This document shows, piece after piece, positions 36,938 to 49,472 of a DNA stretch of 64,000 bases (position 1 is its first letter; every line of letters begins with the position of its first letter). Position numbers and translations under genes: made by a program. Origin of the DNA: Wolfiporia cocos (taxonomy: Eukaryota > Basidiomycota > Agaricomycetes > Polyporales > Phaeolaceae); NCBI GenBank assembly GCA_029448655.1, contig JACCLO010000006.1:2728001-2792000 (forward strand), given 5' to 3'. The notes below the pieces were generated by a model. The model was not told the origin of the DNA. It saw nothing but the letters and a program-made list of their open reading frames with translations, and searched no databases.

Positions 36938-39409
36938 ATGTCGCATCTCGGCTACAATATTTCGCAGCATGACATGGCATACCAGCGACAGCCTTCATCC
37001 TCGCCCATAATGCATCGTGCACCAATCCCTAGCAGTAGCTCAAGCGCGGGTGGACCGACTCCATTCAAAGCTCCCGCGCATAAGCATGCGCATCATTTGC
37101 ACTCAATACCTCCCAGAGAGAAGTCCACGAGGACGTTAATCATTGATCACCTACTCTGGGTGCATGGGCGCACGCGATTTGCACAGGCCCGCGCCGAGCT
37201 GGGCATGACGGACCGCACAGGCGGGCCTACATCAAGCAACTATGGACACAGAGAACGGCCAGAGAACTATGAGGAGGGTGAGGAGCTCTGGAGCGACGGC
37301 GAGGACGTTGCGGTACTCACGGCGCGCGCTGGCGGGCCTGGACACACCCACGGCGACGAGGAGGACGAGCGGTTGGAGCAGCAGGACCTGAAGCTTGCCC
37401 GCGCACTCCGCCAGCGTGCGGAGAGCGTCGAGAAGGTGGCTACGTCAATGCTGGACCAGCCTCCCGAGGTCCCGCCTATTCATCCCGACGAGTTGCTCGA
37501 CCCGCCGACATCACCCCAGCTGCAACCGCAGAACGTGCAGCGTCAACAGCCCACCCTTCCAAATGGCGTCCGTCTCCGCCTTGCACTCGCAACTGTTGTC
37601 AATGATCTCTTCTCCCGTCGCGCTCCAAGCCCGCCTGGTCGCTATGCCTCGCCTGCGGAGGTCGCCGCAGCAGCGCCCTCGACGCTCCCGCCTGCGCTCG
37701 TTCCGCTCGCGACTGTGTCCTCGGGCGGGATCGCGAACGCCAACACGCCCAACACCACCGCACACCACCGTCCGTATCCGAACCAGTACATTCGCTCGTT
37801 GTATGATATTGGTGCCGATCCGGACACGCAAAACTCGCCGCCGTCGCTGCGCTGCCCGCGTCACCTCCACATGGGCTGTGAGATCTGTGTCGAGGCCAAG
37901 ACCCAGCCGCCGACCCGCAGCGGCCAGACGCGCGCACGGAGCGCCCAGGGGCGTGCGGGATCGACGACGGGCAGCAGCCCCGGGGATCTGCCCGTGGGAG
38001 GTGTGTACGGTGGGAACGCGCTTGTCGGCGGGGTTACTGGCTGGCAGGATGGAAGCGGAATCGGGTCGGGACTCGCTCGTCCGGGCGCACGCGGGACCCT
38101 GCTGCGTCGGCCGTCCGTCGCGCAGCCGCAGCCGCTCAACGGAGCGGGACGCGAGGGCGGCGCTCAGGTGTATAATACGCGGCTATCGGAGCTCGTAGTG
38201 CGCTTCTTGCGTCTCAGTGCGCTCGTCGCGATGGAGCTTGGGCGCGAGGCAACGGAGGAGCGGGCGTCTGTTGATGGTGGGGATGGCAGGCGAGACGACG
38301 AATCGAATGCGAGCGCGAGCCCTTCTGCAGGGCATCCAACCGTGCCCCATCGACCACCTATGTCTCCCCAAACATCCCCTCGGGTACTCGCGCAGCGCAA
38401 CTTGGCCGATGCGGGCCTGTATTACTACGCTCTGCGCCCTTCGCGCGAGTGGTACTTCCTTCTGGCGGGTCTGCTTACACGCGCCGTGTTCGAAGGGTAC
38501 ATGACCGCTGGCTGGCGAAGAATAGAGCCACTGGAGGTACTGTTAGGCGTCGGGCTTGGTTTGAATCGCACGGCGCGACGTCCCAACTCAGGAAATGCGC
38601 AGGATAGAGGACGAACAAGACAAGGTAATCCCGGAGCCTCTGAGGTTGACAGTCTTGAAGAGGAGGAAGAAGAGTTCAAGTATTTTGACCCGGACGATCT
38701 CCCCGAGCTCGAGGAAGCCGTCAAAGTGCTGTTCCCTGCCCTCAGGGATCCTCTGGCCGGCGGACCGAATCAGATGTACAATCGCCGAGAGGGCGCAGAG
38801 CTTGAGTACGAGGTAGAGATGATGGAAAGGCTGCAACGTGTACGTGTTAGAAGCGGAAACATTATTGCGATTGCTGACTACATTGACCGCAGTTCTATGA
38901 TGTTCCTCCTTCTACCCCCGATCTGGCTACGCACTTGGAGGATCTACAGTGGCAGTTCCCTGCGGAGGCAGTGGAACGTGCTGCTGTACGATTCTGCGAG
39001 GCCATTGCACGATGGCGAGGCAAGCCAGAATTGGAGACGGTGAGTACACTTCCATTTCGTGTTTTCATACCGGATTACAACTTGCAATGCGTTATAGTAT
39101 AAGAAAGCAACATGGATCCTGGGTCAGCGTGAGCAAAGGATCAGCGTCGGCACGCCGATGTCTATCGATGCGCTTGTGCACTCTAACCCGACCAGTCCGT
39201 CAAACAATAACACGGGTGCGCCTGCACCCCAGCCACCACCACAGCCACAGCAGCCAGTGCGTCCCGAAGCTCGGTCCCGCAAACCGTCGATCGAAAAATA
39301 CTTTACTATGCCACAATCACTCGCAATGCACGGCCGGAAGCGGCGACGCTCGGAGATCGAGCGTGGCGCAGACGACGGCCGCAGGATCCCAGCTCCTGTC
39401 TTTACGTGA
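36938..39409 (+). CDS. Conserved-looking protein of unknown function
   Basis: Exons 36938-38839, 38893-39039 and 39098-39409 give 786 aa, and the frame stays open upstream to about 36566, so starts at 36860 (MYRRRAPS) or earlier are possible. Ordered-looking blocks alternate with low complexity: TRTLIIDHLLWVHGRTRFAQ, LRLALATVVNDLFSRR, a Cys/His patch LRCPRHLHMGCEIC that could bind zinc, TRLSELVVRFLRLSALVAME, LYYYALRPSREWYFLLAGLL, YFDPDDLPELEEAVKVLF, and near the end RKPSIEKYF. This last string resembles a PIP-like or phospho-regulated short motif, but that is weak. I do not recognise the family. The block pattern suggests a basidiomycete-conserved regulator. Confidence 0.75.
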
Positions 39410-40392
39410 CCGGACGAGGGCAGTGCACCCATATCCCGTAGCAGTCCTTACATCGACTGCGCGATACCCGTTGTACAATGTGTGCGTGAGTTTCCCGCTC
39501 CTGCTCGGCTGTGTACGTAGCGGCTGATGTGCGTGCATGGAACAGCGTGTTATGTACCAAGTTGAAATGTCGTTGCTTCGCTGTACTTGTCATGCTCGTC
39601 GTGTTGCTGTGTGAGAGTTTTGCATGTTGTACATATATAATGCCGGCCAGACCTTGACGACTGAAACCACTCCCGGTTATGCTTCGCCATCCAGAGCCTT
39701 TCAGACGCTTAAGGTATGAGAAGGATCAGTGTGATCAATTTATTAACACCGCTTTCGCAATGCGATTTGTACATTCCGGTAGGCTTCCATTCTTCCTGTC
39801 TAGTACTGGCACTGATTTCTGCATTTGTTCAAAATCCACTCACGGAATGCAGGATCATTTCGCACTCGCGAGAACAATAGACACCCTTGATGGCTTGGCC
39901 CAAATACCCCAGATAAGCCCCTGTGGGGCTTGCGTAACAACTACATGTATACCTAAGTAACTTGCCTGTCTACGCTAGGCCTATCATTTGAGGTGCATTT
40001 CATACAGAATGACTCACTAAGATGTAGAGACAGCCAAAGCCGGAGGACAAGTGAATGCGATGGCGATCGTAGCTCTGGTCTGACGGAGCAGCGATGCAAA
40101 TTGATTGTTGTCGACAATGTTCATGATCATACATGATCTGAAGACGACGCTCTCAGGATCACTGTCTGATATTCGTCGAAGATCCAATGGAAGCCCGCCA
40201 GTGCCATCACCGCAGCATGAAGGACAAAACCTAATACAACGACAGCTGTCGACCGCGTGGCTTTGTCCGCACGTCGAAGGGCGTGAACATACTTCGTCTC
40301 CTATCTTCCTCTCACTTGAGCATACAAGCAGCTACACGACTCTCCGCACCTATCGAACAGTATGTGGAACAAATATCTTCTTCGATACCAGC

Positions 40393-40857
40393 ATGTCGAT
40401 GAGTTGTCAGATGGTATTCTGGCTATTGGCTCCCATCATTGGCTTAGCGGCAACGTCTATGTTCGCGGATCGCGTCCATGTGAATATCGATGGTCAGCGC
40501 GACTTTGCTAGAGTCATCCGCGAACTTGGTATTCGCGAGACCATGACCGAGATGTCGGGCAAGCTGGGGGAAGCCCTCGACGCCCTCACCGCGAACTCCG
40601 CACAGATGACCGCGAACGTCGAGCGGAACATGTCCTCTGTTTCTTCCGACTTTCATAATGTAGCCTTCTACTTGAGGGTGCTGATGATAGCATTGACCGC
40701 CTACACCGTGCTTTTGATTCTGCGCGGAATCTATGGGTGGATCTGCGACGTGCGCAGGGTAAAAGATCGCAACATCGTGATCTTGATAACGGATGGCAGA
40801 TCTAGAGCCAGAGGCTTACTGGGACAGGTATGCTCCTGCAACATGCCCATGAACTAA
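40393..40857 (+). CDS. Small membrane protein, two hydrophobic segments
   Basis: From ATG 40393 the frame encodes a signal-anchor-like helix (MVFWLLAPIIGLAATSMF), a loop of about 75 residues with amphipathic heptads (ETMTEMSGKLGEALDALT), a second membrane helix (LRVLMIALTAYTVLLILRGIYG) and a basic tail. The frame stops at 40857, but a GTATGC donor after GGGACAG (about 40828) and an acceptor at about 40869 would give an alternative end. The open frame extends upstream to 40105 without membrane or domain features, so the start is my choice. No family is recognised. Confidence 0.4.
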   Translation: MSMSCQMVFWLLAPIIGLAATSMFADRVHVNIDGQRDFARVIRELGIRETMTEMSGKLGEALDALTANSAQMTANVERNMSSVSSDFHNVAFYLRVLMIALTAYTVLLILRGIYGWICDVRRVKDRNIVILITDGRSRARGLLGQVCSCNMPMN

Positions 40858-41569
40858 CTCGCTCACGAAGCGGAAGTCTACATATGTAGTTTCACGCCGC
40901 GGCGTCGCTAGGAGTCAAAGGACGAGTTCTGTCTGATGCCGACTGATATGGTGCATAGCTGCAATATGAGTTTGTTTGATGTCGGATATGCCTGACGGCG
41001 GTGACACTGCCGCATCCTACTGTGTTACTTGCTTACAGAATGTCATGTTTTTACATCCATAAACGTTATAGCATGTGCAAGGCCGCGAAACTACGATATA
41101 ACAAGATATCCTTGAAACAATGATAGACTGATAGACTGTCCAAGTTCATAGTATACTCACACAAACGTTCAATTGCAACTCGCATTTGAACACATCGCTC
41201 GCCAGCATCAAGCTTCAGGCTTTTGCAGTGAGAAGCAAACTGTTACTGTCAGAAACGATCATGTCGTTGACTTTGCTTCTCGCGCAGTCATTGTATACGA
41301 CTGAGGGGCGGCATGGGTAGTGTCGGAACTGCACTGGCCTAGTGATCGCCGAAGAGGGTTGTCCATTCGCTTGATTGTCACTGTCAGAACTCGAGTGAGC
41401 ATCCTGAATGCAAATGGCCGCTGGCATCCGAGGCCGTTTCAGACCATATGTACTCTAGAGCCGTTGTCATACGAGCATGGGTAGCTTGAGTCTGAATGGC
41501 GTCGCGTGGAGGTATCTCGGCCTGCAAAGTCACTGGCTGAATGCGGGCGAACTTTTGATCTAAGGCACC

Positions 41570-42130
41570 TCAGGTTCCTTTGAGGATACATATTCGGCCA
41601 TATTCGCTCCTCTTGAGACTCTTCTGAAGTAATTGTTCTGTATTTCGTCGGCCATCTCGAATCTCTCGCGCGACTCGCTCCGGTTTCACTTCATTCCACT
41701 TGCTCAACACGATGACGACATTCTCCATCGCACCATCTTCGCACAGCTGCTCGAATATACGGCAAGTACTCAGCTCTAAGCCAGTCATACGAGAGGTGTC
41801 CCACATGTCGATAAGTCCATTCACCATTCATTTGTGAATCGTGATCTTCGCTAACTTATAAGACAGGCGAAGTATTACGGCAGCTGAGGATGTCGTGATT
41901 TCTTTGAGCACTTTCACTTGTGGCACGGTTGTGTCGTCAAAGCCTGGGGCGCCAATAAGCACAACCGGCTGCCCATCAATAACATTCTCTGACAACCCGA
42001 CACTTACAGATTGGCCCCACTGGCGAAACTGCAGAACTTATGGCAGTAGCATGTTTGGAATAAGCAGATGCAACAAGCGCAGAATCAAAATCTCATGGAC
42101 ATCTTTCCGCAACTCGTGGATCGCGATACC
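41570..42130 (-). pseudogene. Relic of type 1 AIG1-like GTPase
   Basis: On the minus strand the old P-loop exon (42130-42097) reads RSTSCGKMS in place of GGTGCGKTS, and its donor GT is now AT. The next block reads QPVVLIGAPGFDDTTVPQ, with the G3 Asp changed to Gly. The last block (41827-41570) reads VNGLIDMWDTSRMTG and then NVVIVLSKWNEV before stopping, with no coiled coil. It faces the type 2 relic at 42306-42685 head to head. Confidence 0.75.
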
Positions 42131-42305
42131 CTAAAAACAGTCAACCGCAACCATCGATTAGGCACTCTGTAGCATTTGACTGGGAGCTCACATGACGAGC
42201 GTGTGCTCTCTACGCGGGGATCAGTTGATGTTCTGACCCATGTCGACAGAGTAGCAACAGCCGTGTATGCAGAAACGCTAAGATGGTTGATACCTACCAA
42301 AGCCG

Positions 42306-42685
42306 TTGTTTCCTGGCGGGCGCAGTGATCGGCCACTAGACGTTCTGTGCCCGCGCAACCTGCATCCCGGGAGCTTCTATATGCGTCGCAAAATAACAGA
42401 ATGGGAGGGGTCTCCCTTCGCTCACCACATTCTCTATCACCTCGTGCTACGACCTCCGACGATGTTTCTGATCCAGAAAGAAATCTTCAGCAGCATTTCT
42501 CAATTTGGATGGCCAAAGCAGGGCTGCGAGACCTCGTAGACAAAGAGCTGAAGCATAGGGATAGTTTGCGACAGACGCAAAGGGGTACTGAGGAAGCCAT
42601 CAGACAGGGGGATGAGGAGAATCGTGCGGAACTGGAGGAAGCTCGCCATCAGCCGCAGAATACGTATGAGGGGCTTTTCGAGTAG
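42306..42685 (+). pseudogene. Relic of type 2 AIG1-like GTPase
   Basis: Pieces of the gene at 58756-57746 are recognisable in different frames: NNRMGGVSLR, then a jump (internal deletion of the G4 region) to ILYHLVLRPPTMFLIQKEI in a second frame, then RDLVDKELKHRDSLRQTQ and the coiled coil EAIRQGDEENRAELEEA in the first frame. At least one frameshift and one deletion are needed. No P-loop is left. Confidence 0.8.
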
Positions 42686-42739
42686 ACAGCAACCCGTGTT
42701 CCCCACTCGGTCGGCGGCCATTACTCCACAAGTTGTGTA

Positions 42740-45530
42740 CAAGCGCTGTCGACGTAGGTATCGGCCCGCAGTTTCATCATTTTGCTTACACTACTGCAAG
42801 AGGCCATAAATGTGAGGTGACCAGCAGGCTCTCGAATTCCAACCCATCGTAACGCAGCATTACGAGCACCCGTGCGGACATTGCAGCTGTAAAAAATCAA
42901 GTGTACAAAAGTATGCAGGGATGCTCAGAGGTAGATAAAGCCAAAGAGATGAAGCGCAAAGGGTCGGCAATTGCTGCAGATAGCTTCGTTGTGCACAACA
43001 ACGCGGAGATGGAATCCAGGAGTGCGCTGCAGCTGTATGATCGATGACCGATGATCGGGTTTCCCCACTCAGGAAGGAGCGCACAGCACGGTCTGCACTG
43101 ATCGTCCATGGTATAATCCTCAGCTTCGCCGGTTGAGAGGCCTATCCGCAGCTCCGAGCTTCACAGCTGTGAAGCAACATTCTTTCCGCGGATATGAGCT
43201 GCTGGTCATAGGGCAGGAAGAACGTACTCGGATTCGTCGCACACTGGGTGGCCATCTCCGCATGCCCAGCGGCTATACAGGCCCCGCTTCTCGTAACGAC
43301 GGACCGCCACACAAATAGGCAAGAAGCTGGTACTGGGCCCTGTTCCAGGTGTACCCCCTGCTGACCTGCGGCACAACGCTGGAGCTTGAAGCTCGACGTC
43401 CGGAGGCCGCCTTCTCACGTATATACACTCCACCATCGCGCGCACATCGTCGCACCGACCGGGCATCCGCAAGACAAGCAGGGATGCGCACCACTAGCTT
43501 CGGAACATATGCCCGGACTAAGCTCGGCGCCTCTGTGGAAGAGCTAAAGCCGGAGTTAGCCAAAGAGGGGATTATTAAACGCCACACACCGACCTTCCTA
43601 GCCGCGGGCCGTGCAGAAGCTTGTACCGCGGCATGCGTCAAATGTGCAGGGACCGATATGCCAGCGGTGCCAGTCATGACAGGTTGCAGGTCGGTCCGTG
43701 CGTGCACCATCAGTGCGCTCCGTCGGCCCAATCTAATACGCACGGCCTTGGGGCCGGAACCGCAGGACTCGCGAATCCACTCGGTGGATAACATTGACGG
43801 GCATTATCCGTCGCAGAAGCTGTGCACGGCTCACTGCAATGTGTCAACGGTGTACTCGGGCACGGACGTCGATCTGGCAGGTCCGCGCGCACGGGAATGC
43901 AGTGCACGAAGCCGGACAGGGCCAGGGTAAGGTAGGCGAATTGAAGCCCCAGGCTGACGGAACATGGACGCGCGGTGTGCACAGTCGACCGGCAGGGATA
44001 TCCGGCTTTGCATCCCATTGCTTGCGCGGCGCAGACCGGACAATCCGTCATCTCTGACGGGCGGCGGCGGACCAACGATAGAGTTCGGTTATGGTGCTTG
44101 ACAGACGCCCGGGCGGCGGCAGCAGGCGTCGCACCATTTTCGCTGCGACAAATGTGCGAGCCCGTGACGCTCGTGCGTGGTCTGCTCCTCATGGAGATCG
44201 TGTCATGAGCCACGATCATCGAGTTGGTCTGGCATCAGTCTGCTGGGCCCAGCTCTGGGGTAGCGACAGTTTCAGATCTGAGGGGGTTAGTTAGGAGCGC
44301 CCGAGCCTAACCCGCTAGGGACCCAACATTGCGCGCTGTCAGTCAATCGCTCCATTGACAGTGAAGTCAATGATCGTTGCCCGAAACACGCGCCTCGGGA
44401 TATCCAGAGCGCAGTATCACTCATCAAGATGGACCGTACGGGATCAATCTGCAATGTGATTGTCGAGACAGAAAATTACACGGAGGTATGATCGTTCGAG
44501 TGATAGGATACCGGCACCCAGCGCGGCGGGACCAGCGCGTTGGGTACCTCCCGCTCGAGGTCGGGGATAGGCCTGCGCACCTCGATTGAGTCGGGTGCTC
44601 GCGTTGACAATATTGATGAGGTTGTGATGTACTGATGCGTAGATGATCATCCCGCGGGTCTGGGGCAGCGCCCGAAGTGGCTAAAACCAGCGCCGTGGAT
44701 CGAAATACAAGAGGAATTTGTGGGCTGCTGGGAAGCAAGACGAGTCGCAGGGAACGGGAAAATGGATGGGCGCAAGGCTCTTGCGCGGCGTCGCTGCCAC
44801 TACTAGCCCATTGCACCATCATCCATCACACACCAGGTACAAAGTAGGTGATGATGCGCGGCAGGCGCAAGTACGCGTCGACATTGAACAAGAATGAAAC
44901 AGACTTGGTAACCCATCTCCCTTCCCATCACGGGTGGTGGTTCCTCGCAATTCGATTGACCGCGGAAAGATTTCAGGTCTTCCACGGTACATTTTACGTT
45001 GCAAGCGTGATGTCGCGAACCATTTCTCCGTAAGAGCTAGAAGATGTCCACGCTGTCATGCATATACTGATCCTACGAAGACCAGGCATCACGAATCATG
45101 CACACTGACAATGATAGATACGCTGTCGTGATGTCGTAGCTTTCTTGAACGATCCCACGGACTCCCAAGGGGTGATGATCGGTATGAGTAGGTGTTGGTG
45201 GGTCCGTCGGAGCGGCTACGATCGGTGGACATACCAACGCCGTCGCGGAGCGCGAACGCAGCAAGTGAGACATGAACGGTGAATGATCGAGAGCTCGGGC
45301 CCGTGTGCTGGACCGGCGGGATGACGAAGCGGCGGTGCCCGTCGACGTTGGCCCTCTCGCGGACGCGACGTTGATGCGAGCAGATCGCTCTATGATTAGC
45401 TACGGGGACTCATCGCCGGACGCCTTTGTAGAGTCAATAGTGCGATCTGATCTTGTTGAGGATGGGACGTCCGCGCACCGCTTCCGGGATGAGTGCAGGC
45501 GGAAGCTTATGGCACTCGCCATCTGTTTGA
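42740..45530 (+). repeat. Inverted segmental duplication, left arm with non-coding repeat
   Basis: Matches the reverse complement of about 55080-57540. Examples are MRTTSFGTYARTKLGASVEE (43482-43541) versus MRTASSAAYTRTKLGASVEE on the minus strand at 56867-56808, the shared ITHQDG...DCRDR frame (44420-44475 versus about 56040-55975 minus), and the nucleotide block tacaagaggaattt (44707) versus its inverse near 55796. No open frame spans it and no transposase is visible; translated similarity persists only because both copies descend from one sequence. Identity by eye is roughly 60-75 percent. Confidence 0.75.
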
Positions 45531-45559
45531 CGGCGAACGCAATGAGCCTTCGCTTGTGA

Positions 45560-46213
45560 AGCCCCTCTCACATCAATTTGTGCATAACTGCTGGCAGGTG
45601 GCTTCGGTGCACTGTCGCAGAAGTGGAAGCGGAGGCTGGCAGGAGGACGCATCGATAACTCGCTTGCGGGACATCTGAGTCCAGGGCAGGGATTTCCAGA
45701 CACAATAATATGCAGGCACTGCGACAGAGGTGGCTCACATTTCATCCTGGGAACTGCGGTGCAAGAGAGACCACACAAGGCGCCCTGTGAACCGGCAAGC
45801 CCCGGGTCGGTCCCTACACGTGGTGGCGCTTACTCGTCGTCGGGCTGTGCGCACTGCACTTGGAGGCAGGGCAGACATACGGTGCTTCTGCGATAACAGC
45901 AATGCACCTACAAGAAGAGAACTGAGGCGTTGGCTGAGCAATAAAGGACGAGGAGATGCTGGTGATCTGATGAAACCCGAGAACGAAGCGGAGCTTGAAG
46001 CGCGCGGCAGAGAGGTTAGTCTCCCGATCTTGCTTATATCTCGTCGCCGTCGATTGCCCGCTCATCTCTCTTTCCCTCCTTCCGTCTGGGAGCACAGCAC
46101 TCGTCAGTCCCAGCGGTAAACAACCAGCACCGCCCCAGCCCAGCCTCTGCTAAACACTGCATCACTGCCCAACCCCACAAAGCAACGCTCCCGCGTACAA
46201 AGCAGACGCAGTC
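45560..46213. other. Spacer upstream of the CRZ1-like gene
   Basis: No gene is seen. The pyrimidine-rich stretch 46050-46150 is a plausible core promoter or 5'UTR of the next gene. Confidence 0.35.
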
Positions 46214-48687
46214 ATGGACTCGTTCCTCGCCTCCGACTTCCAGTCTCCAAGACATAACGACGAGGGCAGCCAGTTTGACGGCTCTCCAAACATCGGCTCT
46301 CCCTACGACAGCTTCGAGTTTGCCTCCGAGTTTCAGCACGACTCCCACTTTCCCCACACGCCTTCATACAACGGATCGTACCAGAACTCGCCCTACTCCA
46401 TCAACTCGGAACTACCGCCTCTCGACGACAGCGCCATCGGCCTTTTCGACACCGCCACCCGCATCTCGATCAACGAAGAATACGACCCGTCCGAATACGA
46501 CCTCCCCAACACGTCCAGCCTGCTGACCATCGACGACGCATTCATGTCCAGCGAGAGCTTCCCTCACGTCTCGATCACTCCCCCCTTCGAGCAGAAGAAC
46601 GTCTCGAACGTCTCGCCTCCCGCGTTCGACCACAGCTCCCCCGCCTCGAGCAACGGCGGCGAAGACGACAACCGAAGCGTCACGTCGTCGTCGTACGTGA
46701 ACAACTTCACCCAGGAAATGGAGAGGCTGCACTTTGAGTCGCCCGCGTGGCGCAGCGCCAACCTCCCCTCGAGCGATGGCGCGTCGCCGCCTTCGACAAA
46801 GGCCCAATCCCCGCCGCAGTTGATGATCCCGGCGAGCCCGTCTCCCCCGCCGACGATCAATGCTCCTGCCGGGGATGGCATGCTCAATGGGCCACAGCTG
46901 CATATTGTTCCCGCGACGCCAATCAGCGGGGGTGCCGACAGGGCCCAGCCCGTGCTGTTCCAAACAGCAGTCCCTGGTCAGTTTCCGGTCCATGTCGACT
47001 TAGATGATCGCGAACTAATCATTGGCTGCCCGCGTCAATTGGACTCTCTTGTTCTCAGAGGGGATGCAGCAACCGTCAGACGGGACGAGTTGGAATCAAC
47101 CGTCGCAGGCGCATCAACTGTCGCCTCCTGACCAGAATCAAGGTTGGTAACACAATTAGTTGCCCGATCAGTCCATGACTCACTCCGGATCAATTGTATC
47201 AGGCTCCTCGGGGATGGCCTACGGAGATGAAACGCCCCGCGAGAGTCAGCGGCAGCAGCACTTCCTGTTGCCTCAGGCGCCACAACGCTCACGGAGCCTC
47301 TCCGACACATCTCTGCGCCCGCCGGTCTGGGACACGGCCTCCATGGTGCATCAAACTAGTGGTATGGGCGCTGATGGCAGTATGTTGGCTTCCCACGACG
47401 GGCGAAGGCCAGCGTCTGCCGGGACTGTCAATATGAATGATGTCCTCCCGGGACCTTCGTCTTCTGATAATCTACTTCAGCCCATCCGACAGCCATCCTA
47501 CCAACAACATCCCGCCTCGGCAGGTCCTCAGCAGACGTCCTTCCTCCAGCCCTCGACCGGCCCTCAATACAACTTCCCCCACCCCGGCTCCCTCAGCCCT
47601 AACCTGTCCGGCAACTACCTTTCCCCCGACATCTCTGCTACCAGTCTGCGTCGCGTCAAGTCTGACACTCGTGGTCATCGACAAGCACGCTCAGAAGACT
47701 TGAGCAGGTATACCAACTCGTCCGGGATGCTCGTTCCCCCGCCGTCCTTCGCGCAGCAGGAGTTCATCCGCGCTAATGCTCGGCAATTCCTCCACCCCTC
47801 CGAGCCAGTCGCTTCGATCACGCGTGGTCACATCCGCCGGGCATCCTCGGGTTCGCGTGAGCGACCGGGAATGGGTGGTGTGACTGGCTGGAGCAGCGCC
47901 GGGAGCAGCGCGCGAGCGTCGCCATACCCGTCGCCGTCGGCAAGCCCGCGGCCGGGGTACGGCGCGCTGCCCGACATGGGGATGCCATCGATGAACGTGA
48001 ACATGACCGCGCTGCGGCGCACGCCGTCGGGCGGGATGATGCAGGTCGACGTGGGCATGGGCGGGCCCATGGGCATGACCGTCGACTCGTCGGGCGTGCC
48101 GACGCACATCGCGAAGGTGAACGTGACAACGCCGAGCACCGCGGACGCGAGCCAAAAGCGCCGGAAACAGCCGGCGAACTTCCAGTGTCCGGTGCCGGGC
48201 TGCGGGAGCACGTTCACGCGGCACTTCAACCTGAAGGGTAAGTGGTGTTCCCGTGTGCTGTGGGTGTTTTGTGGAGGCTGAGACGGTGGCGCGCAGGACA
48301 TCTGCGGTCGCATGCCGAGGAGAAGCCGTTCCAGTGCAAGTGGCCCGGCTGCGGGAAGGGCTTCGCGCGCCAGCATGATTGCAAACGGCACGAACAGCTG
48401 CATCTCAACATCAGGCCGTACCCGTGCGAGGGCTGCAAGAAGAACTTTGCGCGCATGGACGCGCTCAACCGACATCGTGCGTTATCTCTTCCGCGATCGC
48501 CCTCTTCCGTTGCTGATGATCAGCTCATGCAGTGCGGTCTGAAGGCGGTGCCGAATGTCGCAAGATACAGGATGAGGTTGGGCCCGCTACACAAGATATT
48601 GTGGCCAACATGAACCCGTCTGTGGCGGCTGCTGTGAAGCTCGAACCGGATGGCTCGTGGCCGAACGCGGGCGGGTATGCTATGTAA
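46214..48687 (+). CDS. CRZ1: CRZ1-like C2H2 zinc-finger transcription factor
   Basis: Exons 46214-46976, 47059-47142, 47203-48237, 48297-48476 and 48533-48687 give 738 aa. The C-terminal region has three C2H2-type fingers, [20 protein letters not shown] then a Lys/Trp-containing second finger ([20 protein letters not shown]) and [17 protein letters not shown], followed by LRSEGGAEC. This order and spacing match Crz1/Sp1, the calcineurin-activated factor. Supporting this, residues 117-122 read PHVSIT, a PxIxIT-type calcineurin docking site, and the long N-terminus is rich in Ser/Pro with [10 protein letters not shown] and RSRSLSD blocks. Expected role: Ca2+/calcineurin-dependent stress transcription. 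Confidence 0.82.
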
Positions 48688-49472
48688 CATTCTCGCTGTG
48701 CTCGGCTGGTCCGCTATGCTCGCGCTGTCACGACATCTTTACTCCCCCTCACGTTTCACGACTATCTATTGTCCAGCATATGGCCTAGCGTACACTCGGA
48801 CGCTGATGCGATTCTCGCGTATTCTACCATTGCCTACAGTGCGTTGTCCTGGTCTCGCTGCGCGCGCTCCCTTTCTGCTTGCCTGCTTTGCCCGATATCT
48901 GACGGTGCTCGTTGTGGAAGAAGTCCGACTAATCTGTAGTTTTCTCGCATAACTGTTTCCAATTAACTGACACTGATCCGTGATCCAATGTAGCCTAGAG
49001 ATTGTGGTAGATATGGGACGTGTTATTATTTATTGTACCGAGTCAATGAGAACAGTTATTATATGCATCGTTGTCGGGCCGCTTTGATGTCGTTGCCGTG
49101 TGTCTGTCAGCATGATTAATTACCGCTGCCGGGTCCGCAGTGCCCACGACCGTGCCGTGGTGGGTGCCACAACGGACCCACTAGTCTCATCCCCAAGCTC
49201 CGAGCGAGCCGCTCCTATCGCCACGCTTAACTCCTCTATATGCCTCACACTTAAGCTTAAACAGCCGCGGCTTCCCGTTGTTCTCTCCATACGCTCTGAT
49301 TGCTGCATCCATCGCAGCTCGTGCGCATTGACCACGGGGACTCCATCGACCGCGCTCGACCGGACTAAGTGAAAGTCAGCTACCGTATTGACTTTCACCG
49401 GACTCTGGCCGCCTCTCCCAGGCTGCAGCTGACGACGACCTGCTCTGTTAACGCTTCATATAACGACCCCTC

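Noticed and set aside
43349..43930. 193-codon frame in the repeat as a gene
   Set aside because: The partner in the inverted copy keeps only short stretches of the frame, and no domain is visible; similarity is explained by duplicated DNA.
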